Below are positions 1-9,538 of a DNA stretch of 64,000 nucleotides, one piece after another. This DNA is from Cytophagaceae bacterium (lineage in GTDB: Bacteria; Bacteroidota; Bacteroidia; Cytophagales; Flexibacteraceae), in the NCBI GenBank assembly GCA_027490155.1, contig JAIXYP010000054.1, forward strand, positions 1 through 64,000, read 5' to 3'. The notes below the pieces were generated by a model. The model saw only the letters and a list, made by a program, of their open reading frames with translations. It ran no database searches and was not told the DNA's origin. Each line of letters starts with the position of its first letter. The stretch's first letter is position 1. Position numbers and translations under genes: made by a program.

Positions 1-375
1 AATGTCGATCGGGAGAACCAGGTTATGGTATATCAACGGGGGGCACTACTAATAGTGGTCAACATCCACCCGACCAATTCACAGACTGAGTATAAAATCA
101 AGCTACCGATTGCCGAGGCTTACCAGCTCATCCTCAGTAGCGACGATGCGATCTTTGGAGGATTCCAGCGGCAGCCTTCGGGACTCGAGTACTGGCCAGA
201 TGGTTTTGGGGACCTATCGCTATATGTGCCTAACCGTACGATTTTGGTCTATAAACCGCTTGCATTGCTCAAGGCCGCCAGCAGCACAAAGGCTTCTGCC
301 AAGGCCACTACTAAAAAAACGAGCTCTAAAGTCAAATCAGAATCCATTACCGATTCTATCTCTAAGCCTGCCTAA
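1..375 (+). CDS. glgB: 1,4-alpha-glucan branching enzyme, C-terminal fragment
   Basis: This is the 3' end of a gene that begins left of the window; the frame is open from base 1. The visible part matches the C-terminal all-beta domain of GH13 branching enzymes, with the pattern ALLIVVNIHP followed about 30 residues later by SSDDAIFGG. The enzyme forms alpha-1,6 branches in glycogen in the cytoplasm; the catalytic barrel is outside the window. The last 35 or so residues are a Lys/Ser/Ala/Thr-rich tail beyond the usual domain end. The radical SAM gene starts 21 bp after the stop, so the two may be cotranscribed. The assignment rests only on the tail domain. Confidence 0.8.
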   Translation, partial: NVDRENQVMVYQRGALLIVVNIHPTNSQTEYKIKLPIAEAYQLILSSDDAIFGGFQRQPSGLEYWPDGFGDLSLYVPNRTILVYKPLALLKAASSTKASAKATTKKTSSKVKSESITDSISKPA

Positions 376-396
376 CGACCACATGTCTTCCACCTC

Positions 397-1377
397 ATGC
401 GCTTAGTCCGGCATCCAATCTTGGCCAATTATTACGTCACCTACCGCTGCAACGCCAGCTGTGGATTCTGTGATATTTGGGAAAAGCCCTCGCCCTATGT
501 CACACCCGAGGCGGTGGCCAGCAACCTTGAAGCGCTCAAACGACTAGGTGTCAAGGTTGTTGACTTTACTGGTGGTGAGCCTTTGCTGCACCGGGACTTG
601 CCGAAAATGCTAGCAATGGCTAAGCAACGAGGCTTCATCACTACCGTCACGACTAACTGTTTACTCTATCCCAAATACGCCCAGGATCTTGTCGGTTTGG
701 TAGATATGCTCCACTTTTCGTTGGACTCACCAATAGCTGCTGAGCACAACAAAAGCCGCAATGTCAACTGTTTCGACCACTTCGTTCGCAGCATTGAGGT
801 GGCCAAAAGCCTGGGCCAACGCCCTGATATTCTGTTCACAGTCTTTGGGCATAATGTACACCAGATACAAGAGGTCTATGACCAGTTTTGCAAACCCAAT
901 AACTTGGTCTTGATCCTGAACCCCGTCTTTGAGTACAACGAAAAGGCTAAGGATGAGCAGCTAAGCCCTCAACAACTTAGGGCACTTCGTGCCTGGGCCA
1001 CCAAACCAGGTGTGTACCTCAACGAGGGTTTTATTGACCTCCGCCTCCGTGGTGGTAACCAGATTGACGCCCCAGTCTGCCGTGCTGCCAGTACCACTAT
1101 CGTGATCTCCCCAGAGGATAAGCTACTGATGCCATGTTATCACCTTGGCCTCGAGGCCTTGCCAATCAATGGGGATCTAGAAACCCTCTGGCGCAGTCCT
1201 GCTGTCCAGCAGCTTGTCCGGATGGAAGGGCGACACGACGCCTGTCAAGGTTGTACGATCAATTGCTACATGCAGCCTAGCTTTGCCGTCGAGCTCAGCC
1301 AATATTGGTGGTCAGCCTTGCCAAGCACCCTCAAATACAACAATATGAAGGGTACCTGGAAACAACTTTTGGGCTAA
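397..1377 (+). CDS. radical SAM/SPASM-like protein
   Basis: A 326-residue radical SAM protein. The cluster-binding motif CxxxCxxC is at Cys18, Cys22 and Cys25, and the SAM-binding GGEP at residues 59-62. A C-terminal set of cysteines (228, 247, 283, 286, 290) resembles a SPASM or twitch domain that would hold a further Fe-S cluster. The MRLVRHP start lies just upstream of the first motif. Such proteins modify peptides, cofactors or lipids; the substrate cannot be read from sequence and no precursor peptide gene is visible nearby. It sits between glgB and a VOC gene on the same strand. The family is firm, the function unknown. Confidence 0.85.
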   Translation: MRLVRHPILANYYVTYRCNASCGFCDIWEKPSPYVTPEAVASNLEALKRLGVKVVDFTGGEPLLHRDLPKMLAMAKQRGFITTVTTNCLLYPKYAQDLVGLVDMLHFSLDSPIAAEHNKSRNVNCFDHFVRSIEVAKSLGQRPDILFTVFGHNVHQIQEVYDQFCKPNNLVLILNPVFEYNEKAKDEQLSPQQLRALRAWATKPGVYLNEGFIDLRLRGGNQIDAPVCRAASTTIVISPEDKLLMPCYHLGLEALPINGDLETLWRSPAVQQLVRMEGRHDACQGCTINCYMQPSFAVELSQYWWSALPSTLKYNNMKGTWKQLLG

Positions 1378-1422
1378 TCTGCATCACAATATCATCACAA
1401 CTATTCACCTGACTTACCAACC

Positions 1423-1776
1423 ATGTTTCTTGGACTCCGAACCCTCGTTTATCATGCGCCTGACCTTGTGGCGGCACGTGCATTTTATGTAAAACTTACC
1501 GGGCAAGAACCCTACTTTGAGGCACCTTATTACATCGGCTTTGACATCAATGGCTTCGAGCTGGGCCTAGATCCTGATGTGGACCATATCAAGGTAGGCA
1601 ATAACCAAGTTGCCTATTGGAAAGTGGCGAATATTGCTCAGGCCCTAGAGTGGTCTTTGCAGTGCGGGGCTTTGCTAGAGCAACCAGCCACCCAAGTTGG
1701 TGAGGGCACCCTGGTAGCTCAAGTCATCGACCCTTGGGGCAACTACATTGGCCTGATCGAAGAGGAAACCCATTAG
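1423..1776 (+). CDS. VOC (glyoxalase/bleomycin resistance fold) protein
   Basis: A 117-residue protein with one vicinal-oxygen-chelate module. It opens with RTLVYHAPDLVAARAFY and ends with VIDPWGNYIGLIEE, the paired beta-alpha-beta signatures of the fold. The family covers lyases, dioxygenases and metal-dependent resistance proteins. The PWGN near the C-terminus with a following Glu is typical, but which ligand is bound cannot be told. It follows the radical SAM gene by 45 bp on the same strand and is probably the last gene of that transcript. Confidence 0.85.
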   Translation: MFLGLRTLVYHAPDLVAARAFYVKLTGQEPYFEAPYYIGFDINGFELGLDPDVDHIKVGNNQVAYWKVANIAQALEWSLQCGALLEQPATQVGEGTLVAQVIDPWGNYIGLIEEETH

Positions 1777-1798
1777 ATTATTGAGTGGAATAATTTGT

Positions 1799-2533
1799 TT
1801 ACTTCTGCATGCAGACTACTGGTAACTTGTCATAATATTTGATGCTATCAGGCAGGTTGCTGAGGCAGTCTGCAGGATTGTTGGCCCAATATAGATGTAC
1901 AAGATAATTTGGTAGGGTGGGGATGGAACCAATCTTGTTGAAGTTGCAATGTAATTTCAGTAGGGTTGGTGGCAAAGTCGGCAGCTTTTCGATTTGGTTG
2001 AAGTAGCAGCTTAAATCCTCTAGCTTATTTGGCAAGGCGGGCAAATCCTTTAGCTCATTGTTGCCTACCAATAGCGTCACCAAGGTCATGGGCAGGTACG
2101 GGATTTGGCGAAGATGGTTGTTGTCACAATACAGCCGAGTTAGCCTTGGAGGCAGTGGGTTGGGCAGGGCATCAAGCCCACAGTCGTTTAGGTACAAGGT
2201 TGTCAAAGATTCGGGCAGTAGGCCTATTCGTATTTTAGGGTTGTTGTTCAGAATCAATGCATTTAGCCGTTTGAGGTACTGAACGCCTTCTAACGACTTG
2301 ATTTGTTGCCCTGATAGGTCCAACAAATCTACAAACTCCGAGGCGGCTATGGAGGTATCAAGGTAGTTTCTGGCCATCAGCTTCGGGTGCTGACCTATTA
2401 GGCATCGACGTAAGTTGGCGTCCGGGATGAATACTCCATGCTTTGGTTTTAGGATCGACTCGCAGCTACTAATCTGACTCCAGATTAAAAGGGCTGTAAT
2501 CAGCTGGATAATGGCTAACATACGATTTGTCAT
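1799..2533 (-). CDS. leucine-rich-repeat lipoprotein
   Basis: A 244-residue exported lipoprotein. The N-terminus has a hydrophobic signal segment ending in a lipobox-like ISSC at about residue 24. Residues 65-230 hold seven or eight short leucine-rich repeats of about 20-21 residues with LP.LP..L..L....N.L..LP spacing, the compact style seen in YopM/SLRP-like proteins. Its ATG overlaps the stop of the upstream LytTR regulator as ATGA, so translation is probably coupled to the two-component system. LRR proteins usually bind other proteins; a surface or periplasmic sensor or adhesion role is possible, but no partner is identified. Confidence 0.75.
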   Translation of the reverse strand: MTNRMLAIIQLITALLIWSQISSCESILKPKHGVFIPDANLRRCLIGQHPKLMARNYLDTSIAASEFVDLLDLSGQQIKSLEGVQYLKRLNALILNNNPKIRIGLLPESLTTLYLNDCGLDALPNPLPPRLTRLYCDNNHLRQIPYLPMTLVTLLVGNNELKDLPALPNKLEDLSCYFNQIEKLPTLPPTLLKLHCNFNKIGSIPTLPNYLVHLYWANNPADCLSNLPDSIKYYDKLPVVCMQK

Positions 2534-3267
2534 CCTCTGGTTCCAAAAAGGTTAACCACATCCTCCCGATAGGTCCTGCCGACAGGCAACCAAAGATCCT
2601 GCACCTGGACCTCATTGTTGGAGGATCGGAAACTCATGATTGCAGAGGTGCGGACCAACCAACTCTTGTGGATGCGCAAAAAATCCCCTGCTGGCAGGCT
2701 GGCTTCCATTGCTGCAAGACTGCTACGGTGGGCATATTTGCGCTGCTGGGTATATATATTGCAATAGGCCCCCTCAGCCTCAATCTTGATGATATCCTCT
2801 ATCAGTACTTTCTCGATAACATTGTTTTCACGTAGGCCAATACTAGGTTTTGTACTGGATACTGAACCTGCTTGATCAGGATTAAGCCGCTCAAAATTTT
2901 CGACAGCTAGCTCTAGGCTGCGCTCCAGCATCAATGCATCATAAGGTTTGGTCAGGAAGGCGTATGCCCCAACCTGTTTGGCGCGTTCGAAGGTAGCTTT
3001 GTCACCCATAGCTGTCAAGAAGATCACAGGGGTCGGCCTGATTTCCATAAGCTTGCCGACCAGCTCGATCCCATCAACAGTTCCTCCTAGCCTGATATCG
3101 ATCAGGAGTACGTCAGCCTTATGACGTTGGAATTGTTCTACTGTATCATCGGCATTGGTCGTGATGGCCACAAGCTCATGACCGAGCTCCTCCATCAGGA
3201 TGGATAGCTGACGTGCCTCTAATCTGTTGTCTTCTGCTGCTAATATCTTGAGTTTGTTCGTGGTCAT
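2530..3267 (-). CDS. LytTR-family response regulator
   Basis: A 245-residue response regulator. The receiver domain spans residues 7-120, with acidic Glu12/Asp13, phospho-acceptor Asp57 in LLIDIRL and Lys107 in LTKPYD. The C-terminal LytTR DNA-binding domain covers about 145-243 and includes the FLRIHKSWLV stretch typical of that fold. It lies 37 bp downstream of a TPR histidine kinase on the same strand, its likely phosphodonor, and overlaps the LRR lipoprotein start by 4 bp. Its DNA target is unknown; LytTR proteins commonly control extracellular polysaccharide and surface functions. Confidence 0.92.
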   Translation of the reverse strand: MTTNKLKILAAEDNRLEARQLSILMEELGHELVAITTNADDTVEQFQRHKADVLLIDIRLGGTVDGIELVGKLMEIRPTPVIFLTAMGDKATFERAKQVGAYAFLTKPYDALMLERSLELAVENFERLNPDQAGSVSSTKPSIGLRENNVIEKVLIEDIIKIEAEGAYCNIYTQQRKYAHRSSLAAMEASLPAGDFLRIHKSWLVRTSAIMSFRSSNNEVQVQDLWLPVGRTYREDVVNLFGTRG

Positions 3268-3304
3268 TCAGGTTCAGGGCAATCGTACGGAAGTTAAATC
3301 AAAA

Positions 3305-5365
3305 CTAGGAATTTGTCAGGATCGGTTCGTTAAGGGTTGTTGGAATCTCGATCTGCATCTTGGTTCCTTTGCCAACAACTGAGCTGCCCGAAATTTTACC
3401 ACCAAGTCGTCCTACAAAACTAACCACGACCTGCATGCCAAGTCCGATGCCAGGTTCACCATGGGTGCCAGCCCTGCTCTCGAACCGATTGCCTTTCAGC
3501 AAGGCCGCAAGCTCGTCAGATGTCATGCCATGGCCACTATCAGATACAATAAACGTCACAACCTCATTCGCTTTTATAGCCACGAATGTGATCGACCCGC
3601 CAGCTGGGCTAAACTTAATGGCGTTGCTCATCAGGTTACGGATAATGATCGTCAATAGGTTGATGTCAGATTTGAGTTGAATGTTTGGCTGGATCTCGTA
3701 GGTTACTGTAATGCCCTTTTGTTTGGCCAAGGGACCAAGGCCAGCCAGCAAATCTGCCAAGGTTTGGCTACTGATATGCTGAGGACGAACCGCAAAATTG
3801 CCGCCAGAGCCTAGCTGATTGGTAGCCCAGTTTAGTAAGTTATCTAGCATCGAATTGACGTGGGTTGTGGCCTGCGAAACTTCTTGCGCTAGGCTAAGGA
3901 GTTCTTCCTGATTATTCTGTTTGACGTAATGGTTTATCATCCCACCGATGTGCCCAAAAGATGCCATTGGCCCCCTTAGTTCGTGCCCCAACAGCGAAAA
4001 CATCTTGTCTTTGAACTGATTGAGGGCTTGCTCCTTTTTCAATGCCTTGTTCCGCAAATAAAGGTAGGACCAAAGCAAAGCCACTACCAGAGCCAGCACT
4101 CCTCCAAGCCCAATTAAGATCCAGCTTTGGGCCTGCTTTTGGTCAAGATCCTGCTTGAGCAAGATATTCTCATTGATCTTCTTTTGGGTGTCATACTCGG
4201 TCTGGAGTTCCTCAATTTGGCGGCGTGACGTTTCATTGAACATGCTTTCGTTAAGCTGCTCATAACTCTGGTTCAGTTTATAGGCTTGGCGGTAGTCAGC
4301 AACCAAGCCACAGAGGTTGATACGGGTTTTAATTGTTTCGGCTAGAGCTCGTTTGTTGCCAGACCGTTTGCTATGGATCAATGCACTATCGTTATCAATC
4401 AAGGCTTGGCTGAGTTGACCATTGGCCGTATGCGCATCCGATAAATGGTTATACCCTTGGGCTATCGTGAGCGGGTTGTGATACTTATGGCCCCAAACAA
4501 TAAGGGTACCAGCAGTCTGGATCGCATCAGGATACTTTTGCTGGGCAAGATAAACTTTAGCGATTAAGTCCAAGGGCTCAGCCATGGAAATATCATGTCC
4601 TGCTAGGGAATAGTCCCGATAGGCTAAGTGTAGGAAGTGGCTTGCACTGTCATACTTGCCCTGCTGGTAATAAACCGCACCAAGAGCAGTGTTGACCCTG
4701 CCAAGACCACCGTTATTTTGGTTTTGGCCGTAGCTTCGTTTGGCCAAGTTGAGGTATGCAATCTGGCTGGGGGACTGGCGTTTGGTACCATAAATACTTG
4801 CAACCCGGATATATGCGGCAGCCAAGAGATCACCATCCTTGGCAGTTTCTGCAGCAGCCACAGAGGCAACTGCCGAGCTCATTGCCTTGTCATAACGCCC
4901 GTAATACTCGTATAGCAAGGCAAGGGTCAGCTGTAATTTGGTCCGCAAGACGGCATTTTTTCCAGTCAGGATGATAGGTTCGGCCTTACGAATTGTTGAT
5001 AGGGCTGCTGCATAGTCGCCTAAGGTATGCTGTATGTCTGCAATGTCAACCCAAATTTCGGCCAGAAGGGTATCGTCTTTCAGCGATAATGCGGACGATT
5101 CTGCAAGTTGGAGAACGAAAAGAGCCGAGTCATATACAGGGCCAGAGAGATAATCTTCGGACTTGAGGATATAGAAACGCACTTGACTAGTGCTTGGCGG
5201 CCCATTAGGAGCGGTAAAGTTCGCTGCTTCTGAGGAAATTGGAAATAGTACAAGCCACAATACCCATTGCCCCCAAAGCCAAAGCAGTGGCCGCAGTACG
5301 CTTGGTTTGGGCTTGATACCCATGCTGAGTTGACCAATCATGGGCGCTAGTGGTAGTGTGGGCAA
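3305..5365 (-). CDS. TPR-containing sensor histidine kinase
   Basis: A membrane sensor kinase of up to 686 residues. After an N-terminal hydrophobic export segment come TPR-like helical repeats (about residues 60-380, presumably periplasmic), one transmembrane helix near 415-435, a short coiled coil, and the kinase core. The H-box is FSLLGHELRGPM, the N-box NLMSNAIKF, and the G boxes DSGHGM and GIGLGM. The first possible start (5365) is very close to the terminator of the upstream tRNA, so the ATG at 5323, leading straight into the signal segment, may be the real one. It probably phosphorylates the LytTR regulator immediately downstream. Confidence 0.9.
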   Translation of the reverse strand: MPTLPLAPMIGQLSMGIKPKPSVLRPLLWLWGQWVLWLVLFPISSEAANFTAPNGPPSTSQVRFYILKSEDYLSGPVYDSALFVLQLAESSALSLKDDTLLAEIWVDIADIQHTLGDYAAALSTIRKAEPIILTGKNAVLRTKLQLTLALLYEYYGRYDKAMSSAVASVAAAETAKDGDLLAAAYIRVASIYGTKRQSPSQIAYLNLAKRSYGQNQNNGGLGRVNTALGAVYYQQGKYDSASHFLHLAYRDYSLAGHDISMAEPLDLIAKVYLAQQKYPDAIQTAGTLIVWGHKYHNPLTIAQGYNHLSDAHTANGQLSQALIDNDSALIHSKRSGNKRALAETIKTRINLCGLVADYRQAYKLNQSYEQLNESMFNETSRRQIEELQTEYDTQKKINENILLKQDLDQKQAQSWILIGLGGVLALVVALLWSYLYLRNKALKKEQALNQFKDKMFSLLGHELRGPMASFGHIGGMINHYVKQNNQEELLSLAQEVSQATTHVNSMLDNLLNWATNQLGSGGNFAVRPQHISSQTLADLLAGLGPLAKQKGITVTYEIQPNIQLKSDINLLTIIIRNLMSNAIKFSPAGGSITFVAIKANEVVTFIVSDSGHGMTSDELAALLKGNRFESRAGTHGEPGIGLGMQVVVSFVGRLGGKISGSSVVGKGTKMQIEIPTTLNEPILTNS

Positions 5366-5382
5366 AAGGATTAAAAAATAGC

Positions 5383-5418
5383 AAAAGCCCTGTAAGTGAG
5401 CTGACTTGCAGGGCTTTT
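5383..5418 (-). terminator. rho-independent terminator after tRNA-Arg
   Basis: A 15-bp stem (5383-5397 with 5404-5418, one G-T wobble) around a 6-base loop, followed on the minus strand by TTTT and then a T6 run. It lies between tRNA-Arg and the sensor kinase gene and should end the upstream transcript. Confidence 0.85.
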
Positions 5419-5433
5419 GTTGTGGGGTAGAAG

Positions 5434-5507
<74 letters not shown>

Positions 5508-5554
5508 AAATGTGAATGCTGGGGCGCAAAAGTGGGTAATTTTGACCAAAATTC

Positions 5555-5587
5555 AAAACCCTGGCTACGGTTGGCAACCAGGGTTTT
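5555..5587 (-). terminator. terminator hairpin after rpsJ
   Basis: A perfect 10-bp stem (AAAACCCTGG at 5555-5564 with its complement at 5578-5587) around a 13-base loop, 46 bp past the rpsJ stop. The stem itself ends in TTTT, but no further T run follows, so it may only attenuate. Confidence 0.6.
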
Positions 5588-5633
5588 AAGGGTTTTGGTC
5601 ATCAGGAGCGCAGCCTAGGCTGGCCCCCAATCA

Positions 5634-5939
5634 TCATACTTTGATCTCGACGTCAACGCCGCTAGGCAGGTCAAGCTTCATGAGTGCATCAACAGTTTTG
5701 GTGTTGCTGCTGTAGATGTCCACCAAGCGCTTATAGGTGCAAAGTTGGAACTGCTCACGGGCCTTCTTGTTCACGTGTGGCGAACGGAGGACGGTGTAGA
5801 TTTGTTTTTCGGTAGGCAACGGGATCGGACCGTTCACGACGGCACCAGTTGCTTTTACAGCCTTGACGATTTTCTCGGCTGATTTATCTACCAGGTTATG
5901 GTCAAAGCTCTTGAGCTTGATACGGATTTTCTGGTTCAT
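5634..5939 (-). CDS. rpsJ: 30S ribosomal protein S10
   Basis: A 101-residue S10 of normal length. Recognisable blocks are [12 protein letters not shown] at the N-terminus, [20 protein letters not shown] in the middle loop, and [12 protein letters not shown] towards the end. It binds 16S rRNA in the head of the small subunit; S10 (NusE) also serves in antitermination complexes. It is the last gene of the str operon here, 5 bp downstream of fusA. The S10 operon genes (rplC, rplD and so on) that often follow rpsJ are absent; a hairpin and a tRNA gene come next. Confidence 0.97.
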   Translation of the reverse strand: MNQKIRIKLKSFDHNLVDKSAEKIVKAVKATGAVVNGPIPLPTEKQIYTVLRSPHVNKKAREQFQLCTYKRLVDIYSSNTKTVDALMKLDLPSGVDVEIKV

Positions 5940-5944
5940 ACTGA

Positions 5945-8080
5945 TTAGTGGTTAACGCTAGAACCTTTTGCTTTAGAGACTACTGTCTCAGCAAGGTTGT
6001 TCGGCAAGAATTCGTAATGAGACAAGGTGATGCTGGCACTGGCACGGCCAGAGGTGATGGTACGGAGATCCGTCACATAACCAAATAGCTCGCTTAGTGG
6101 CACATCTGCCTTCACGATCTGGGCTCCACCTTTGCTGTCCATACCTTTCATCAGGCCACGACGACGGTTAAGGTCGCCGGTGACTGGACCGGTATATTCG
6201 TCTGGGGTGATGACCTCAACGCTCATGATCGGCTCGAGCAAACGGGCACCTGCTTGTTTGGCTGCTTCTTTGAAGCCAATGCGGGCTGCAAGCTCGAACG
6301 ATAGGGCATCAGAATCGACGTCATGGTACGAACCGTGGAAAATACGCACTTTGAAACCTGTCACTGGGTAGCCAGCGAGTGGTCCGTTCTTGAGACACTC
6401 TGTAAATCCTTTCTGGATCGCAGGAATAAACTCTTTCGGGATAACACCACCGACGATACCATTGACGAACTCTAGGCCTTCTTTGCCGTCTTCACGGGGG
6501 CTAAGTTCAAAAACGATGTCAGCAAATTTACCACGACCACCAGTTTGTTTTTTGTACACCTCGCGGTGCTCAACTGATTTGGTAAGGGCTTCTTTGTAGG
6601 CAACCTGTGGTGCACCTTGGTTGATTTCTACCTTGAACTCACGACGCATACGGTCGATGATGATCTCGAGGTGAAGCTCGCCCATACCACGGATGATCGT
6701 CTGACCAGTTTCTTGGTCGGTCTCAACACGGAGGGTAGGATCTTCTTCGACCAGTTTGGTGATGGCGTTGCTCAGTTTGTCAAGATCGGCTGTTTTCTTA
6801 GGCTCGATCGCGTAGCCAATAACTGGCTCTGGGAACGACATTGACTCAAGGATGATTGGTTTGCCTTCTTCGACGAGGGTGTCACCAGTCTTGATGTCTT
6901 TGAAACCAACACCAGCGCAGATGTCTCCTGCCTCTACCAAGTCAAGCGGATTTTGCTTGTTGGCGTGCATTTGCATCAGGCGGCTGATACGCTCTTTCTT
7001 CTCGGTACGCATGTTGAATACGTAGCTACCGCTCTCTAGCTTGCCAGAGTACACGCGGAAGAAACACAAACGACCGACGAACGGATCAGTAGCAATCTTG
7101 AAAGCCAAAGCTGCAAACGGACCTTTAGGGTCTGGTTGGCGGTCTTCCTCGAGGCCTGTGTCAGGGTTGGTGCCAACCATTGCAGGGAGCTCAAGTGGGC
7201 TTGGCAAGTAGGCCATGACGGCATCGAGCATGGTTTGTACACCTTTGTTCTTGAAGGCAGAGCCGCACAAGATCGGGGTGATTGTCATCGCGATGGTAGC
7301 CTTACGTATAGCGGCCATCAGCTCTTCGCGGGTGATGCTATCAGAGTCTTCGAAGAATTTCTCCAGTAGCTTCTCATCATGCTCGGCGATGCTCTCGACG
7401 AGATAGGTGCGCCACTCCTTGACGGTGTCAACGAGATCTTCTGGGATTTCGATTTCGTGCCAAGTCTTGCCTTCGTCGTGTGTATTCCAGACGATGGCTT
7501 TCATGGTCAGTAGATCAACAACACCTTTGAATGTGTCCTCAGCACCGATTGGTACCTGAAGAGGTACTGGTACGGCATTGAGTTTTTCCTTGATTTCCTT
7601 GATGACGTTGAAGAAGTCAGCACCAGCACGGTCCATCTTGTTGACGAAACCAATACGTGGGACGTGATACTTGTTAGCCTGACGCCAAACGGTCTCAGAC
7701 TGCGGCTCAACACCAGACACAGCACAGAACAACGCAACTGCACCATCAAGTACACGCAAAGAGCGCTCAACCTCGACTGTGAAGTCAACGTGACCTGGTG
7801 TATCGATCAAGTTGATTTTGTATGACTGAGTCTCTGGAGTTACCTCGCCTTGTTCGGTAGGGTAGTTCCAGTGGGTGGTTGTAGCGGCCGAGGTGATGGT
7901 GATACCACGCTCTTGCTCTTGCTCCATCCAGTCCATGGTTGCGGCACCGTCATGGACCTCACCAATTTTGTGGGTTTTGCCGGTGTAATAAAGGATGCGC
8001 TCGCTTGTCGTTGTTTTACCAGCGTCAATGTGCGCCATGATGCCTATGTTGCGCAGGAGCAACAGATCTTGCTTGGCCAT
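5945..8080 (-). CDS. fusA: elongation factor G
   Basis: A 711-residue translational GTPase of full EF-G length. The G1 motif is AHIDAGKTT near residue 17, the switch II motif DTPGHVDF near residue 93, and the NKMD guanine-specificity motif follows near 147. Domains II-V are complete, including [11 protein letters not shown] and the C-terminal [14 protein letters not shown] drives tRNA-mRNA translocation and, with RRF, ribosome recycling. It lies between rpsG (2-bp spacing) and rpsJ (5-bp spacing), the classical str operon position, which favours the canonical translation factor over a paralogue. Confidence 0.98.
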   Translation of the reverse strand: MAKQDLLLLRNIGIMAHIDAGKTTTSERILYYTGKTHKIGEVHDGAATMDWMEQEQERGITITSAATTTHWNYPTEQGEVTPETQSYKINLIDTPGHVDFTVEVERSLRVLDGAVALFCAVSGVEPQSETVWRQANKYHVPRIGFVNKMDRAGADFFNVIKEIKEKLNAVPVPLQVPIGAEDTFKGVVDLLTMKAIVWNTHDEGKTWHEIEIPEDLVDTVKEWRTYLVESIAEHDEKLLEKFFEDSDSITREELMAAIRKATIAMTITPILCGSAFKNKGVQTMLDAVMAYLPSPLELPAMVGTNPDTGLEEDRQPDPKGPFAALAFKIATDPFVGRLCFFRVYSGKLESGSYVFNMRTEKKERISRLMQMHANKQNPLDLVEAGDICAGVGFKDIKTGDTLVEEGKPIILESMSFPEPVIGYAIEPKKTADLDKLSNAITKLVEEDPTLRVETDQETGQTIIRGMGELHLEIIIDRMRREFKVEINQGAPQVAYKEALTKSVEHREVYKKQTGGRGKFADIVFELSPREDGKEGLEFVNGIVGGVIPKEFIPAIQKGFTECLKNGPLAGYPVTGFKVRIFHGSYHDVDSDALSFELAARIGFKEAAKQAGARLLEPIMSVEVITPDEYTGPVTGDLNRRRGLMKGMDSKGGAQIVKADVPLSELFGYVTDLRTITSGRASASITLSHYEFLPNNLAETVVSKAKGSSVNH

Positions 8081-8082
8081 GA

Positions 8083-8550
8083 TTAGAACCTAAAGTGTGA
8101 GAAGGCCTTGTTAGCTTCGGCCATACGGTGAGTGTCGTCTTTCTTCTTTACAGCGGCACCTTCGCCTTTGCTGGCAGCGATAATCTCGCCCGCAAGACGC
8201 TCAACCATTGTTTTCTCGCCACGAAGACGCGAGTATTTGATCATCCATTTGATGCCGAGGGAGACTTTGCGGTCTGGGCGAACTTCGCTCGGAACCTGGA
8301 AGTTGCTACCACCTACACGGCGGCTGCGTACCTCGACGGCTGGCATGATGTTGTTTAATGCTTTGCGCCACAGCTCTAGGCCGTTTTCGCTGGTGCGTTT
8401 CTCGACTAGCTCGATTGCACCATAAAGGATGTTGTAGGCGATGGTTTTTTTACCGTCGAACATCAGGTTGTTAACAAAACGTGTCACGAGCGTATCCTGA
8501 AACTTAGGGTCAGGAAGCAGGTAGCGTTTTTTAGGCTTGGATTTCCTCAT
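8083..8550 (-). CDS. rpsG: 30S ribosomal protein S7
   Basis: A 155-residue S7 when started at the ATG at 8550 ([17 protein letters not shown]), the usual N-terminus. An in-frame GTG at 8589 would add 13 residues with no family counterpart, so I prefer the ATG. Conserved segments include [20 protein letters not shown] and [10 protein letters not shown]7 nucleates assembly of the 30S head and lies near the E site. It follows rpsL after a gap of about 114 bp and precedes fusA by 2 bp. No clear Shine-Dalgarno sequence is present, which is common in this phylum. Confidence 0.95.
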   Translation of the reverse strand: MRKSKPKKRYLLPDPKFQDTLVTRFVNNLMFDGKKTIAYNILYGAIELVEKRTSENGLELWRKALNNIMPAVEVRSRRVGGSNFQVPSEVRPDRKVSLGIKWMIKYSRLRGEKTMVERLAGEIIAASKGEGAAVKKKDDTHRMAEANKAFSHFRF

Positions 8551-8664
8551 TTCTGTAAGGGCCTGTGATGATGCAGCAGCTCTGGGCACGCCTGCTCATC
8601 GGGGTTGAACCTTTTTTTTGTGTTAAATAATGGGGTTGGTCACGCACAGAGGCCGACTATGCCC

Positions 8665-9081
8665 TTATTTTTTCTTGCCGCCTTTGGCTGGTGCTGCGGC
8701 TGGCTGTCCTGGTTTAGGACGTTTGGCGCCATACTTACTACGGCTTTGCAAACGACCTTTGACACCTGCGGTATCGAGGGCGCCACGGACGATGTGATAG
8801 CGTACACCTGGCAAATCTTTAACACGGCCACCACGGATGAGGACGATGCTATGCTCTTGCAAGTTGTGACCTTCGCCTGGAATGTAGGCGTTGACCTCTT
8901 TGCTATTGGTAAGGCGTACACGGGCCACTTTACGCATAGCCGAGTTTGGCTTTTTAGGCGTTGTGGTGTACACACGGGTGCAGACGCCCCGGCGTTGCGG
9001 GCAGGCGTCTAGTGCTGGCGATTTTGACTTGAAGACCAAGGTCTCCCGTCCTTTGCGCACCAACTGTTGGATTGTGGGCAT
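8665..9081 (-). CDS. rpsL: 30S ribosomal protein S12
   Basis: A 138-residue S12, first gene of the str operon. It has the decoding-centre loops [18 protein letters not shown] and [12 protein letters not shown]. The lysines and proline where streptomycin-resistance changes usually occur look wild type. The C-terminus carries an extra Pro/Ala/Lys-rich tail of about 14 residues ending in GGKKK. It is transcribed from a consensus-type promoter at 9211-9241, giving a leader of about 120 bases. Confidence 0.97.
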   Translation of the reverse strand: MPTIQQLVRKGRETLVFKSKSPALDACPQRRGVCTRVYTTTPKKPNSAMRKVARVRLTNSKEVNAYIPGEGHNLQEHSIVLIRGGRVKDLPGVRYHIVRGALDTAGVKGRLQSRSKYGAKRPKPGQPAAAPAKGGKKK

Positions 9082-9210
9082 TTCTGAACAGTTAAAGGTT
9101 CTACTTTTTGCACTGGAGCTGTGTGTTCGTTACCGTCTTTTACTTGGCCTCTCGGCCGCTTCAATTGGGTACAACACACCCAAAAAGAGTTAGTTGTTTG
9201 ATTTGAGGTG

Positions 9211-9241
9211 CAAAGGTACGGAAATATTCTCGGCCTACAAA
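9211..9241 (-). promoter_or_regulatory. Bacteroidota-type promoter of the str operon
   Basis: On the minus strand this reads TTTG, 19 bases, then TACCTTTG, a perfect match to the -33/-7 consensus of this phylum. It lies about 130 bp upstream of rpsL and faces away from the tRNA-His promoter. Confidence 0.8.
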
Positions 9242-9403
9242 TGCCCTAGTCATAAACTAGGTGTTACGCTTTTGCAGGGTCTGGTCATTATCACTGCACC
9301 TGTTGGTCCGCCATTTTTCCAAAAATACATGACTACAAGGCCCTAAAGCAAATCCTAAGGGCAATATAAGGTATGCTGCCTTCATATTTTTTCGGTCAGA
9401 CTA

Positions 9404-9433
9404 TTGCGCTATCAGTGACTATTGCTACTTTTG
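9404..9433 (+). promoter_or_regulatory. Bacteroidota-type promoter of tRNA-His
   Basis: TTG at 9404-9406, 19 bases, then TACTTTTG at 9426-9433, matching the TTG-N19-TAnnTTTG form. Expected transcription start is near 9440, about 24 bases before the mature tRNA. Confidence 0.8.
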
Positions 9434-9463
9434 CAACCCGATCAGGCAAAGTGTCTGATATAC

Positions 9464-9538
9464 GGCGATCGTAGCTCAGTCGGTTAGAGCGCCAGATTGT
9501 GGTTCTGGAGGTCGTGGGTTCGATCCCCATCGTTCGCC
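9464..9538 (+). tRNA. tRNA-His (anticodon GTG)
   Basis: A cloverleaf with anticodon stem CCAGA/TCTGG enclosing TTGTGGT, anticodon GTG. The T arm reads GGGTTCGATCCCC. An extra 5' G at 9464 pairs with discriminator C at 9538, the His-tRNA identity feature. The acceptor stem appears to hold one T-T mismatch. CCA is not encoded. Its own promoter and terminator flank it, so it is a single-gene transcript. Confidence 0.95.
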
